The position numbers and the translations under genes are program-made. Of a stretch of 64,000 nucleotides of DNA, positions 1 to 12,170 are shown in pieces. The DNA is from Adiantum capillus-veneris (lineage: Eukaryota; Streptophyta; Polypodiopsida; Polypodiales; Pteridaceae), in NCBI GenBank assembly GCA_014529385.2, contig CM043950.1, positions 150,290,945 through 150,354,944 of the forward strand, written 5' to 3'. Below the pieces are notes generated by a model. The model saw only the letters and a list, made by a program, of their open reading frames with translations. It had not been told where the DNA came from and ran no database searches. Positions within the stretch are counted from its first letter, which is position 1, and each line of letters begins with the position of its first letter.

Positions 1-787
1 CAATGCATGCTCATCTCGTCTACCATGCTAATTACTAAGCTATGCTAAGCTATTATGAGTGATTATGTGAGGAGACATACTTCTTTCTCATAAGAATACT
101 CCTTCTTCCCCTCAATCTACTCTGATACCCTGCTAGCTCTCACCATCTTCAAAGGTGTGAGAGGTCTTGGGTCTGAGACCGTGAGGGAATTGATGTTGTG
201 TTTTTACAAGTGTGAGCTTGGTGCTTGAAGCTTCCATCTTCATTTCACCAGCAATTTATTGAAGGAACACAAAGTATTGTATTGTAAAATGTCTCCCTTG
301 ATGGGGGAAACCTATAATACAAACTCTTTTGGAGGGGGGATTGGATCCACGTAAATCCAGTCCTCAAAACTGTTGTGAATAGCTTAATTTTTCTCTCTTT
401 TTGAAGTATTGTTTATGCATATCTACTTACATGGTATTGTTTTTGTTGCTCTCTCATTCCAAGAACTCTTTCTATGCTCATTAGGAAGCTATTATAATGA
501 AATACTCACCATGTCTATGTTATTTTACTCTACACACAAGTTACTAGACCATTCAATGCTACAACAAAGGCCTACAATTACATCAAAAAATCCTTTCAAC
601 AGGCCTAACTGGAAAATCAATGAAACAAAGGAGTCTTCACATTCAAAGAAGGACAACTCAACCAGCATAGTTGCAAATTCCAAGATGAAATAGGTATGGC
701 AATAAAAACCTTCAATGCCAAACTTGTTCCTTCAATAATCCACTTTTTAAGGACTCAAGTTACTTTTATCTTAAGAAATATTTATAG
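1..787. other. Left flank, no gene recognised
   Basis: I recognise no gene here. On the minus strand, about 135-147 reads like a primer-binding site (GGTATCAGAG) next to a possible LTR edge ending in CA, so a minus-strand LTR may occupy roughly 135-400. This is weak. A short plus-strand open frame (409-693) has no recognisable motif. Bases 783-787 (TATAG) directly abut the end of the element A LTR and would be one half of its target-site duplication. Confidence 0.3.
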
Positions 788-1712
788 TGAGGCAAGTCCG
801 GGAAGGGCAACAAGAAGAGAGACAACCTCTAAACACCCCTCAAGGCTCTTGTGTTTCTCAATTGGGGCTGGGGCAACCACAAGCAAGAGAAAGAAACAAC
901 AAACCCACAACCCTACAAGTGAAGAGGAACCACTTCGTTATGGGATGTGAATTTGGACACAAGAGAGATTTTGTCACAACCAAGAAGAGGTGCAACAAAA
1001 ACACACAAAGCAATCTCACACCAAGACCAACACCAAATGGAGCAAGAGTGAGCTTGAGCAAAGAAAAGAGAGAGAGAAATAGAGCTTGCATAATACCTCA
1101 ATTTTAACTTGCAAATGGATATTGTTCATTACAATGCTATCATAGAGCTTGTACCAAAAATAGCCCAATGCGTATTGAATGCTAAACATTTCCAACAGAC
1201 ACATACACTGTCTAAGGGTGTGGGAGCCCTCCCACCACAATACCCTCTTACAATGGACACAAATTTAGCAATGAAAACACACTAAGCACTTTCTCAAATA
1301 AGCTCAAATGATGGAGCTTAAAAGACCCAAGTCACCTTGTATTTCCCAAAGAACTTTATACAAGTGGAAGGACAAAGATCCTAAATCCAAGCACGCTTTT
1401 GAAGCACCAAAACCTTCTCTCTCACCAAGTGTGAAGCTCACAGGGTGATGACTAGACCTAAATCTCTCCTTGCGTATAGAGTGTTGGGGTGCTTTGTGAA
1501 ATATTGGAAATGATTTGCAAGAAAGAGAGGGGCCTAGGAGACCCCTCATTAAGATTATAAAAAATCCTAATTTACAAGCTAATCAAATCAAGATTATGAT
1601 TTTTTTTAATATCAAAATATAGTGGACCTTCTTTTTCTGCTTAAGTCATGGATATGGGCTCAAGATAAAGGAATTATTTATAGTAGATAGGTTGAAATTA
1701 GAGAGTTAAGGA

Positions 1713-1714
<2 letters not shown>

Positions 1715-1774
<60 letters not shown>
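1715..1774. repeat. (GA)30 microsatellite in LTR A
   Basis: This is an uninterrupted 60 bp GA array inside LTR A. LTR B has no array of comparable length at the matching position, so it expanded after the two LTRs diverged. Confidence 0.95.
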
Positions 1775-1778
<4 letters not shown>

Positions 1779-2322
1779 CTATGTACATATCTTGATGTGA
1801 TGTGTCTTTTAAGGTTGTCAATGGATATTTTGTGTTAGTAGGTTAGTGGTTTGTGTTGGCAATCACTAAAAAGTTAATAATATTTTTACAATGGGTAGAA
1901 TGAGGTGGATGGTTGAAGAAATATGGGTAACTAAAGTGAGAAAATCCTTGTGATGGTAAATCTTTAAAGAAGTTTTGGACTTACTTATGTAGGTTCTGAA
2001 AAATGACTTCCAATCCTCTTCTTCTTCTTCTCTTCTTACGTTGTCATCGCCAAGGTTGAATCTCCATGATGAAAATGCCGATGTTGGGTGATGAGAATCC
2101 TCAATTAGCATAGACTAATCATGGTTTTACATACTGAATTTTATGTATATAGAGAAGAGGTAAGAAAGAATTGTAATTTAGAGGTAATAGAGAGAGCAAA
2201 GAGATTATGTACGTACATGTAGAGTTTGTATGCGAGCTATGGATAAGAGAGGGGAAGTTAATGGTGAAGAGGGTGAGAGAGACCATGGAAGGTGCAAGTC
2301 TGAGGAAGGGATAGGGAGAAAT

Positions 2323-2353
<31 letters not shown>
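2323..2353. repeat. (GT)n microsatellite in LTR A
   Basis: About 15 GT units lie inside LTR A. The matching place in LTR B (around 4740) has only a short CA run. Confidence 0.9.
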
Positions 2354-3333
2354 GAAGTGTGAAGGAAGGTGAGAGAAGACTAAGGTGACTTGTGAGAAAA
2401 AGTGGGCGGACTGGGGTCCACCAAAAGATTATATCTCACCGGTGGTAGCTCCTAGAATTATGAAAAATTTTGAGGTGATTATTCAGCTTGTGAGCTAAAA
2501 TTTACATTTTGAACACTTCCTCAAATTCGGAGTGGAGGTGGACGCCAAAAAGCCTACCAAAATTTGTGTTTTTGCTCCAAAAGTCTTCAGTGGCCCCTCT
2601 TTTTCTGAATTTGCATAATCCTCCATGAGTGAGCCCCTCTTTGCATGAAAGCATGACCTAATTTATTTGTGAGGGTTTGAAAATATGCATGGATTAGGCT
2701 TATTCACAAATATGATATATGGATATGATGGAAAAAAAAGAGGTTAGTATGTAAAGAATTCGTGGAATCTAGAGTATGGTCAGCAGTATATAGATATAAA
2801 ATGGAAAGGAGAAATATATAAAAATATAGAGAATCAAATGAGAGACCCTCATATTTTTTTATTGATTCAGGACTATTACCAAGAAGTAAGGAAGAATGCA
2901 TCTGGAAAAATGGTAGTTTAGTAAAAGGTAATTTATATAGTAAAGAGTATGTACAGTGGTAAAAGAATTACGATAATGGTGAGTGAATGTACATAACATA
3001 CTTAGGTAAACAACACTTACCTAAATAAAAATTATTTAAATACATATCAAACTAATTATAATAAAAATCCCTATATTTAGGCCCTATATACAATGAAATA
3101 TTTACACACAAATGGGTCATATTATATGTTTATTTTAGTATTTTTTTATTTTTTTGGCTCAACTAGCTCAATGACTAGCTACCTGAGAGTTTTAAGGAGA
3201 TATGAAAAAAGTCCCCTATCTCACACATGCATATGTACAATGAAAGTGTGAGAATAGCCAAAGTGTTTGATGATTTTGATAGGGTGAGGCAGCTCACTAT
3301 GGCGATTTTGGATAGCAAAAAAAATGGCTATCA

Positions 3334-3350
3334 TTAGCCCTCCCCCAAAA
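3334..3350 (-). other. Polypurine tract of element A
   Basis: On the minus strand this reads TTTTGGGGGAGGGCTAA directly before the TGATAGCC start of LTR A. That is the expected second-strand primer position, and it shows that LTR A is the 3' LTR of a minus-strand element. Confidence 0.75.
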
Positions 3351-3361
3351 TGATGGTATAT

Positions 3362-3661
3362 TCATGTACCATCAAAATGTATCATTTCCAATGAGGGTGA
3401 CTCCAAGCTATTTGTGATGTTTTGTGCCTCAAACAAGTCTTCATTTTGTAGTTCTTTCTCACCTTGTCTTGAACTACTAACACAAACCAAACTACAAGAC
3501 TTACATGATGATATAGCTTCTTGGCAAGGTTCTTGCAGATCCTTTGGTAGAGTGCAACTCAAGTAGGGCTTTAGTCGGTACCCATTTACCTTCTTAGGAT
3601 GCTCCTTGCTATCTATATCCATGATCTGATAGTAACTTGAATTAAAAGATTTTTTGACCAC
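3362..3661 (-). pseudogene. Element A integrase C-terminus (distal part)
   Basis: This is the end of a Ty3/gypsy polyprotein on the minus strand. The translation carries the integrase C-terminal signature VVKKS...YYQIMDID...KVNGYRLKPYL, common just before the stop of plant gypsy integrases. It is cut at 3661/3662 by solo LTR B. The reading frame resumes on the far side of B at 6278 without losing a codon, once one copy of the 4 bp duplication is removed. The tail after YLSC is low in recognisable features and ends at 3362, 12 bp before the polypurine tract. Confidence 0.75.
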
Positions 3662-3665
3662 ATAC

Positions 3666-3841
3666 TGATCGCCGTTTTTGGCTTTCCATAATTTCCATAG
3701 TAAGTTAATCCACCCTACCAAAATCATCCAAACACTGTGGTTATCCCTACCATTTCACTGTACATAGGCGTGTGTGAGTTAGGGGACTTTCCCCATATCT
3801 TCTTTGAAACCCTCAATTAGCTAGTCACTGGGCTAGTTGAG

Positions 3842-3879
<38 letters not shown>

Positions 3880-6273
3880 TATATTATGGCCCATTTGTGT
3901 GTAAATATTTCATTTTATATAGGGCCTAAAGAAAAGGATTTTTTATAATTATTTTGGTATTTATTTAAATATTTCTACTTATGGTGTGTTATTTATGCTA
4001 TGTACATTGACTCACCATTACCGTATTTTTTCTTACCATTTTTCATACTCTTTATTCCATATAAAAATAATTTCATGCAAGCTTCTCTTATTTTTGGTGT
4101 AACTCCATCCCAACAAAAATCCAAAAAAACTAGTTCTATTTATGTGTATAGTTTTTCACTATTTTAATTTTTTTTTCTTCCTACATATATTCCCTATTAC
4201 TCTCATAAATTAGACCACAAAAAATATTCATCTTTTTATGGTAGACTTATAATGAGAGAGATTTATTTTGACCCCTTTATATTTTTTCCACCTATATTAT
4301 TTATATTTGACATGTACATATTTTTTTTAGACCCCTCAATATTTGATTTTCTTAGTTGTACTATTCACTTATATCATGATCTCAATAATATCTTCAATTA
4401 TAGACCTACCAAATAAGGTCAAGGGTATGTGGAATGCATGCATGCACCATGGGGAGCTCACTCTTGGAGGTATTCAAAAGAATCATCCAAAGAAAGACCT
4501 CACAAGGACTTTGTGCAGTGGAAAAAAGAGTCGGTTTTGCTGAATTTTTAAAGATAACATGCTCCCCGAATTTGAAAAGGTGATACAAACAAAAGTTGTA
4601 TCTCGTGAGCTGAACTTCTACCTCCAATTTTTTCATTTTTTTTTGAGCTACGAGCTGTGAGCTATGATTTTATTGGTGGACCCCAGTTTGCCCATGCTAT
4701 GCATCCACACTCCCTCTTCCACTTTATCATTTTCCTCTTTCACACACACTCCTCCCTCTCCTTCCCACTCCCAAACCTACAACTCCCATGTCCTAATTCA
4801 CCCTCTTCACCATTTCCACATCTCTCACACCTTCATAGCCTTCATCCTCCATTTCTACACCCTATGTGTCCCCCTTTCTCTCTACATATATGTCCATATT
4901 ACCATACTCTCTTTAACTTTGTAAAGAACTTCAAAAAAATCAGCAAAAATCCAAAGATAACCTCTACAAATGAAGGCTTTTATCATGAATTTTCCAAGGT
5001 TTGAAATAACATAGCTTCATCGACACGCGCTGCTTGGCCATGCTGACCGCTTCTTCTTCCGGTGCTGTAAAGAGGTGAATGTCAACTTCTCCGAAGCTTC
5101 AACCTCTCTTTACAAGCTCATCCCTTCTCTAACTTTTCTCATCATATATCTCACCATTTGGTGAATGATTTTGTAAATATTTTGTAGTGATAATTACTAA
5201 CTACTAACCACTAACCTTATTGTAAAATGCACCCTCTACTAGAGTAGGCACTCCCAAATTATTCACTCAATCCTTTCTCCTTTCATCCTCAATAATTCTC
5301 TTCCCTTGAGCCCACATCCATGTGACTCAAAGGATAAGAAAGACCCACCCTCATTCAAAAAATAAAATATGCATAATATTTGATTCCTTCAAATAAACTT
5401 GATTAGACCTAATCCAAATCGGGGCTTCTAAACCTATAAATAGAGCCCTTCTCTCCCTTGAAAATCATCACATGATCACACTACACCACACCATTCTCAA
5501 CACATAACACACCACTCTTCAAGCTTAGTTGTGTAGAGTGTGTGCATTGTGAGTGCTCTATTCCATCACTACACATAGGTGCATGGAGAAGCTTGAAGTT
5601 AGTTATGACATCTAGAGGAGTGGAGTGATATTATACTCTGCAATCACACTTATAGCCTACTCTTGTCCATAAATAAGATTCATAGTTTTGGGTGCAATTG
5701 TATGCTGCAACTACGACTCTTCTCTCCAAATTGACTTGATAAGTTGGCTCATCAGGTGGTTGAAGGTATATTGTCCTTGAAGTTTGTTGTGTCATTTCAT
5801 GCTTGGTGGTTTGAGGGCTTGTTGAATTGTTTGCCTAAAAGGTGAATTGTAAGAGGGTGCTCGGTGAGAGGGCTCTCGTGACCCTAAGACAATTTGTGTA
5901 TTGGCAACAAAGTCAAGTTTTGTGTTGTCTCTCTATTTCTCATCAAGCTTTGAGTGTATCTAGTCTTTAAGGCTAAGACTGAGTTTCTCAAGTTGATTTG
6001 TGCTCTTTACCTGTCTCTGGCGTGGTGAATGTTTGTGTTTGGTGTGTGTGGCCATCTTGCATTCCCCTCTCTTTGTGCGTTTGAGTACAAGGAGATATCA
6101 CGTGCGTCCTAGTTTGCATCTACAACTAGGTGGTGCCCCTTTTCTTGTTTGGTTTCTGGTTGTGGGTTGTTGTTGTCTTTGATTGTGCTTGCCCCAGCCC
6201 CAATTGAGCAGCACGAGAGCCTCGAAGGGTGTTTAGAGGATGCTCTTCTTGTTGCCTGCCCCGGACCGCCTCA
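3666..6273 (+). mobile_element. Solo LTR B inserted in element A integrase
   Basis: This 2,608 bp LTR begins TGATCGCC, ends CCGCCTCA, and is flanked by the 4 bp direct repeat ATAC (3662-3665 and 6274-6277). It belongs to the LTR A family but lies in the opposite orientation. There is no internal region, primer-binding site or second LTR, so it is a solo LTR. A likely TATA box (CTATAAATAG) is at about 5430-5440. It has an (AT)n run at 3845-3874. Flanking integrase codons join in frame across the insertion, which confirms the boundaries. Confidence 0.82.
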
Positions 6274-6277
6274 ATAC

Positions 6278-6490
6278 GAACCTTGACATTTGGTGTTGAA
6301 TCCGGCATCAAACCTATTGTCATGTCAATTGTCATACCTTAAAACCATCCCACCTTCCTTGATACCCTTGTGCTTTGCTTGCATAGATTTCCTCTTGTAG
6401 CACTCGTAAGCTACCTTTATTTTCCACTTAAGCTCAGTTAAGCTAAGAAGTCGATCCATCCATGCTTCTTGATTATCTTGTGCTGCTTTT
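6278..6490 (-). pseudogene. Element A integrase C-terminus (proximal part)
   Basis: Minus-strand translation gives a gypsy integrase C-terminal stretch: ELKWKIKVAYECYKRKS, then KHKGIKEGGMVLRYDN, one stop, then RFDAGF and QGSY. This is the usual region after the catalytic core, rich in Lys and ending in the GPF/GPY-like motif (here QGSY). It continues into 3661-3362 on the other side of solo LTR B. The higher-coordinate end is truncated by the start of element C at 6491. Confidence 0.75.
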
Positions 6491-7339
6491 TGTTAGCAAC
6501 AAGCTAGTCCATATAACATTTTTTGGGAGTTTTATTGTTGTAAAAACACTTATTCTTTTGATAAATTGGGAATATTGTAACTCCTATTTTTTAGGTGGAT
6601 ATTGTAATCAATGAGCCAAGGCTATAAACTTCCAAATTGTATCAACTTATCCTTAGTTAGAGCTCCCAGATTATTAGTTTTTTGAAAAAAGAAACCTTAA
6701 CTAAGGTATAGAAGTCAATTTTTGTAAGTTATTTTTAAGTTTTTGGATAATAGAAACAGGGAGTGAGCAAACGGTGCTTCCTACTCCCTTCTCGATTGTC
6801 ACATTGTTGTGCCGTCTATTGCGTACAGCCACAGGTAAGAGCTCTATGCATTGACGTAAACATATCATGGTAAACTATAGCTTTTGGTATCACCAATAGC
6901 CTAATTTCATCATAAGTAGGAATTTAAGTTAGGAAATCACAAAGTAAGAATAGGTGGGGTATTGGGGAACCATTGCTACGCATTTAGATGCATTTGGAAT
7001 AAAAAATGATTATGTCAAAAACTCACTGCTATTAATAATCGTGATTTTTGCACTTCATCAAAAGTGAGATTTGAGACCATAAGCATGTGTGCTTAGGTCT
7101 TATATACATGTCCTAGAAGTTGTTTGATGTTTTAATAGTCATGTTTTGTTTGTCAATTAGTAATTAATTTTTGATAACTTAGGTCATTTGAGTGTAGCTT
7201 GTGTTAGACACGAGTTGTCTATTGTTTTCCAAGAGATTGACACCCTCTTGTAGCCTCTATGCACTAGTTGAGTCAGCTTCGTCCCATGGATTGACATGTC
7301 TGCAATAAGAGAGGAGTGAGGTTGGAAATCCATTCCACA
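6491..7339 (+). mobile_element. 5' LTR of gypsy element C
   Basis: This 849 bp LTR begins TGTTAGCAACAAGC and ends ATTCCACA, followed two bases later by a primer-binding site. It is clearly related over its length to the minus-strand LTR at 43350-44265 and to a fragment at 39020-39225. The shared motif block ends in the sequence that precedes CCACA in both. A weak TATA-like element (GGTATAGAAG) is near 6704. It contains one copy of an imperfect palindrome (about 7031-7048) that recurs at 8071 and in the 48.2-48.8 kb array. Confidence 0.8.
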
Positions 7340-7341
7340 TT

Positions 7342-7359
7342 TGGCACCGCTATCAGGGA
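7342..7359 (+). other. Primer-binding site of element C (tRNA-Asp-like)
   Basis: TGGCACCGCTATCAGGGA directly follows the LTR end. It matches, with a few changes, the TGGCGCCGTTGCCGGGGA site that many plant gypsy elements use, which is complementary to the tRNA-Asp 3' end. Confidence 0.7.
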
Positions 7360-8500
7360 CGAATAGAACTAAACTAGGGAGAAACAAGAAACTTCTTGTG
7401 TAGTTGTCCTTTTACTTCCTCTAGGATCACCTGGAGTTAAAACTTTCTCTCTAAAACTACATAGCTTAAGATTGTCATTTTTTGCTATGTAGAGGTAGCT
7501 TGGAAGTAGATTGTACTTGCTAAGTACCTTGTAGGATTGTAGGATTAAATTAGGATTTTGAGAATGATTGATGCACGAGACAAGTCTTACGATCAAGGCT
7601 CGGGATACCACAAAAAACAAGAAAACAAGTGTTTGTGGGGACACTTTCCACAACCCCGTTGCAATAGAACCTAGGAGTAGGGTAAGTAGAATTTGAGGTG
7701 GGATCTGAGAACATTTCTCACTCCAAAGGAATCAATTGTGAGTTGTTTATGTGAAGTTGCAGAATTTCAGGTCTACAGCTTGAAACAACACCAAAAGACT
7801 GTTGATCACTAAATCTGGCTGGAGATTATGCTCTAAAAGTTGTATGAACCAATGGGTCAAGCATATCAAGTACACTCTAGAAAACAAAATTGGTGAAATT
7901 TGGATCATAAAAGTGAGACTTAAGCCAAATTCTTGAAAATTGATTCTGCAGACACTAAACTGTTGATAACTTGGGCAAATCTTGTTCAAATTCAGTGAAA
8001 CTTGTTGAGAGACTACCACAAGGTGTTTATATTGCAAAACAAGCCTAAAAGGTGTAAAAATTGAGAAAAGTAAATAACTGCGATTATTTATTGTGGAGAT
8101 CCAGAGACAAGATTTTGGATTTTTGAGCTTGTAAAGTGTTAGAACAACATAATACAAGGCCACTAGTCAAGTTTGGGTTCCATCGGATCCAAATTGGTAC
8201 ATGTTAACTTAATTTTCAAGTTGCAGATTAGTCCTTTACCTCTTTGCAGGGGTAAAATTTGTAAGTCTCATTTGCTGACTCACTTAGCTCAGATTGAAGT
8301 GATATACACAGACCAATCACAATAGCCAAAAATTGTACAATCTTTGAGAGAAAACAACTAACTTGGTTAAAACTGACACATGAATCAGGTTGCAGGCAAA
8401 GAATTGAGAGCTTGATAGGAGTTGCATTCATGTCATGTGGAAAAGCGGATAACAATTCAATCCTCCAGTAAGTACGCTATCTAGGGCTTCACAAGTCTAT
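7360..8500 (+). other. Leader region of element C
   Basis: This is untranslated sequence between primer-binding site and gag. It holds degenerate repeats of the same style as 48.2-48.8 kb, including the palindrome-like TAAATAACTGCGATTATTTA at 8071-8090. Long minus-strand open stretches (7747-8455) have no recognisable protein motifs and I treat them as chance. Confidence 0.55.
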
Positions 8501-11500
8501 ATGAACCTTAGAACTAGTTGTATACTAGCAAATCAAGGCATATTGGGAGAGACGGCTAGTAGAGTATCCACTAAAGAGAGTGTGAATCAACGTGGTCACT
8601 TGGACACTATCTTTGAAGAAGTCTCAGACCCTTATTCATACTCAACATCTGAATTGTCTTCCTATTCAACTCATTCAGGAATCGGAAGGAGAATGTGATA
8701 TAAGCACATACTCACCTTTTAAAAGACTAATGGCCATGGAGCTCAGGTTTACCTTGATCCTAATGAGGAGTATGCCATTCGCATTGATGACCATGACATA
8801 GAGTTTGAAGAGGAAATAAGGGTAAACAAACAAGGAAAAAGGTATACATATAAAAATGGGACTCACTATATAAAGGTTTAAAATCCTGATATGATAGACA
8901 AATGGGGGCTAGAAGTGAATACCATAATTCCAGATATGGTAGCAAAAGAAGGTCCATCGACTTTAGAATTTGAGGGATATGATCAAGTTGACCTGAAACC
9001 TTTGAAATGGCTTAGCACGGATAATCCTAGGATCAAAGTCTATTGTTGGGAGGATAGGAACGTCAAGGATTTTTTATGGACCTCTCATGCCAAATCAAGG
9101 CAGTTAACATCCATGAAGATCATCTATATCTTCAAAATCAAAGATAAGGGTTCAATAGATCTACCAACTTACCTATTTAGGGATTGTTATAACAATAACT
9201 TTGTTATGATGAGGCCTGAGGAGGTAGAATAGACCAAATATCAAGGGTACTCCATATGAGATTGGATATTGGGCCAAGGACTTGATCACATTCCAAGAGA
9301 GGAACTCCGTGAGAGTTTTTTTAGGAGAAATGTTAAAAAACCAGAACCTACCTCATCACAAAGAAAACCAAGTGACATTAAAGCCAGTCCAGGGCTACAT
9401 GAGTCACTATTTTCAAGAGATTGGTTTGAAGGAGTCAAGACTGGACCAATTTCCATAAGAGTTGGAGTTGAGCCAAATAGATGTGTCAGACTAGTTAATT
9501 TTTAAAAATGGGTCAAAAGATACAGTGGATCTAGGTATCCATGTGACCAGTTAGCAAGTTTCAAGCAAGTGCTAAGAGCAGAATGCATATTTGATTTCCA
9601 CACTGAATTTGAGGGATTTGAAATGACATAGAAGGAAAAGCTTTGAAATGGTTCCAAAATATTCCACCAAGGTCAATCATGGATTTAAATACATTAGCTC
9701 AAGGGTTTGTAGCTGCATGTTTCAAAACAAGGATCAAACATAATGTGGTAGCTCAAATCTATAGTTTCAAACAAAAACAAGGTAAGTTTGTTAGGGATTG
9801 TGCAACTAGGATGAAGCAATACATTGTAAGGCGCCCATAACTAGAAATACCTGCATAAGAAAAATTAGTGTCACTGTTTCTAAAGGGATTGCTAAACAAA
9901 GAACTTCATGTTATATTGTATAGCAACAAGAAACATATGGCTCCATAAGAGTGTGTATCACATGCTATTGACTTGGAAGACAATTGTGATGATTTCAATG
10001 AAGAAGATGTCCCTAAGGATACTCAAAATGAGAAAAGAGCATCCACAAAACCAACACAAGTGGGAACAACTGCTGCAACATCACTTACAACTATAGAAGA
10101 CATGTTCAAAAGGATGAACAAAATATAAAGAGTAACATGCAAAAAGTACCTATAAGAGGGCCAGAGCAAGGGTTACCTCAATAGGGACAACCAATTAGGC
10201 CACAAAAATGGTGCTCTATCGAGGGTAAATAGACCAACCATGAAATTAATGAGTGCTATTACCAACCAAGTACAATGAAAATGTTCAATATGTGTCCATG
10301 AAGCCACATGGATAACCCATGTACAGATATCATCCTAATATGGCCCCAACACAAAGACCACGATGGGTATAAAAAGACCACAACCAGTGTTGGGTCAATA
10401 GCCTCCATATCTTGGACATAATGTGTCTGTAAAGTACATGCATTCGGAAGGAGTCATAGATGAACAAGCACTAGTGCCTGTTACACCTTATATTGAGACT
10501 AGTCCATCTACAATAATAGTAGAAGGGGAGTGGTATAATTCACATCCACCATCAATGGAAGGACTTGTGACTTATGCTAGACCAGAGCTTACACCGATGT
10601 ACTATGTGGCCAATGAAGGTGTTAGACTTCCTATTGTAAGACCCATGATTAATACAAGGACTGGAAACTGCCATTATTGTGGTGCAGATGATCATTGAAA
10701 AAATGAATGCCCATAACCTAGCAAGAAATTTAAGCCAGTTGAAGCTTTTTGTACACAATGCTGCAAAAAAGGTGGACACTTCCCTGAAGGCTGTCCAAAA
10801 AATCCTTTAAACAAGGAAAAAATAGTGGTGAATGTAGTCCAAGTGATACCTAGTAGCTCTTCAGAGAGTGAACCTATTGTTCCAATCAAGGTGATCACTA
10901 GAGCCCAGGCTAAGAAAAAGAAACATAACTCCTTTGATGAATCAAGGAATACTAAAATTTCCTCTCTAAAGACCAAGAAAAGAAGAAGTCAAAGGTATGG
11001 GATGAGAAAACAGAAACAAAAGGATGAAATTGAGGAGAAATCCAAGAAACTATTCCAGGAAAAATTGAAAGAAACTCAAGTGAAATCAAAGAAACTACAA
11101 TGAAATTTGAAGGATCAATTTTGGTAGATAATTTTTTTTGAGTCAATCAGTGCAGCCTTGGAAGATTTCCAAGCAGGACTTAAAGGAGGACAAAACATGG
11201 AAAACAGGTGGAAAAACTATCCTTCTCTAGATATGGAAGAAGATAAGCTTGAAGCTTATCAAAACTTGGTAATAATTACTGAAGAAATGCTAGAAAAACA
11301 GAAACCCAAGCTTGAGAGTATAGCAAAACCCGAGGAGCTAGTGGTAGAAACCAAAAAAAGAGAAATCCGAAGTGGTGGTAGAACCCCATCTTGAAACTAA
11401 AGAGCCAAAACTCATAGTGCTTGGCAGTGAAGATGCTAAATGGAATTCCTTGGTAGAGGAAGACTGGCAAGGACATTTATGGGAAAAAGTAAGAGAGATT
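8501..11500 (+). pseudogene. gag of gypsy element C (decayed)
   Basis: This is a plus-strand gag region broken by several stops and frameshifts. Segments at 8891-9232, 9269-9505 and 9643-9840 give a capsid-like retrotransposon gag pattern, with KALKWFQNIPPRSI, then the Tyr/Gln-rich RMKQY end. At 10660-10800 two zinc-knuckle-like motifs follow: CHYCGADDH...NECP and CTQCCKKGGHFPEGCP. The Lys/Glu-rich stretch at 11158-11394 is homologous to the minus-strand gag at 40139-40477 (shared pattern of a W, then Y-P-x-hydrophobic-E, then L-E-x-Y/C-Q). Expected role: virus-like particle formation and RNA binding. It cannot be expressed intact. Confidence 0.75.
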
Positions 11501-11503
11501 AAT

Positions 11504-12166
11504 TGTTAGGAAATAAGACATAGCTAAATAGATAATTGAGTAGATTACTTAATGGAGAGAGACAAATTTACATACACGAGATTATAGAGTAGAGAGAGAG
11601 AGAGAGTACACACGATATACGTGGTTCACCCAATGTGGGCTACGTCCACGGGAAAGCAGCCACTCAATGGATTTAGTACTTCAAAACAAGAAGTAGTTTA
11701 CAAAGGGATTATACCCTTAATGGAGCTCCCGCCTTGCTTCACTCTCACCACCTCACACTCACCTTGTTGCATCAACTTCACACTATGAAACGTGTGTAGA
11801 AATGGCCTCCTTTTATAGGCCAAAAGGGTTGCCCTCTCTTATGAGAGGCAGCCATGTGTAGCCGCCCTTGTGTGAATAAGTCCAAATCGGACCCTCCAAT
11901 CCGCCCATGTGTGGCCACCCTTGTGTAGACAAATCCGCTTTTGAATTCGGCCACCGGCCACCGGCCAACCGCCGATGGTTGTTTTCCGACCACATTCCGG
12001 CCACCGTCCGGCCATAATATTCCGACGAAAAGGAATATTCCGGCGAGGGAAAAAAAGTCTCGAGGGCTTCTACCCCCGAGGCCCCTAAAGTTGCCCCTGA
12101 TTCTTGGTCATGAAAATGTTGGTTTCCGTTGAGTGATTTTCCTTCACACACGATGACTTCTCCTCA
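11504..12166 (-). mobile_element. Solo LTR inserted in element C gag
   Basis: This 663 bp segment lies between TAAT (11500-11503) and TAAT (12167-12170). On the minus strand it starts TGAGGAG and ends CCTAACA, giving TG...CA ends. A minus-strand TATA box (CCTATAAAAGG) at about 11810-11820 sets the orientation. The block at 11610-11650 (TACGTGGTTCACCC, then CTACGTCCACGG) is common in LTRs of plant copia elements. No internal region is present. Flanking gag codons on the two sides read through in frame if the insert and one TAAT are removed. Confidence 0.7.
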
Positions 12167-12170
12167 TAAT

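Larger units (their letters stand above)
788..3333 (-). mobile_element. LTR A: 2.5 kb 3' LTR of a Ty3/gypsy element
   Basis: Read on the minus strand it begins TGATAGCC at 3333, immediately after a purine tract, and ends GCCTCA at 788, giving TG...CA ends over 2,546 bp. Its whole length matches LTR B (3666-6273) in inverse orientation. Shared landmarks include the block around 1640-1690 against 5290-5350, the AT-rich block around 1850-1900 against 5180-5230, and the GC-richer end around 790-900 against 6170-6270. It contains a (GA)30 array and a (GT)n array. It is the 3' LTR because polypurine tract and integrase C-terminus lie directly upstream. Such a long LTR is typical of the Tat/Athila-type plant gypsy clade; that placement is inference. 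Confidence 0.8.

Noticed and set aside
6288-6312. TTTGGTGTTGAATCCGGCATC as a primer-binding site after LTR B
   Set aside because: On the minus strand it is integrase coding (RFDAGF...TKCQ) that continues in frame with 3661-3362, and LTR B ends 15 bp earlier with a target duplication. The resemblance is chance.
7747-8455. Minus-strand open frames in the element C leader
   Set aside because: Hydrophobic low-information translations in AT-rich leader repeats, with no motif or conservation.
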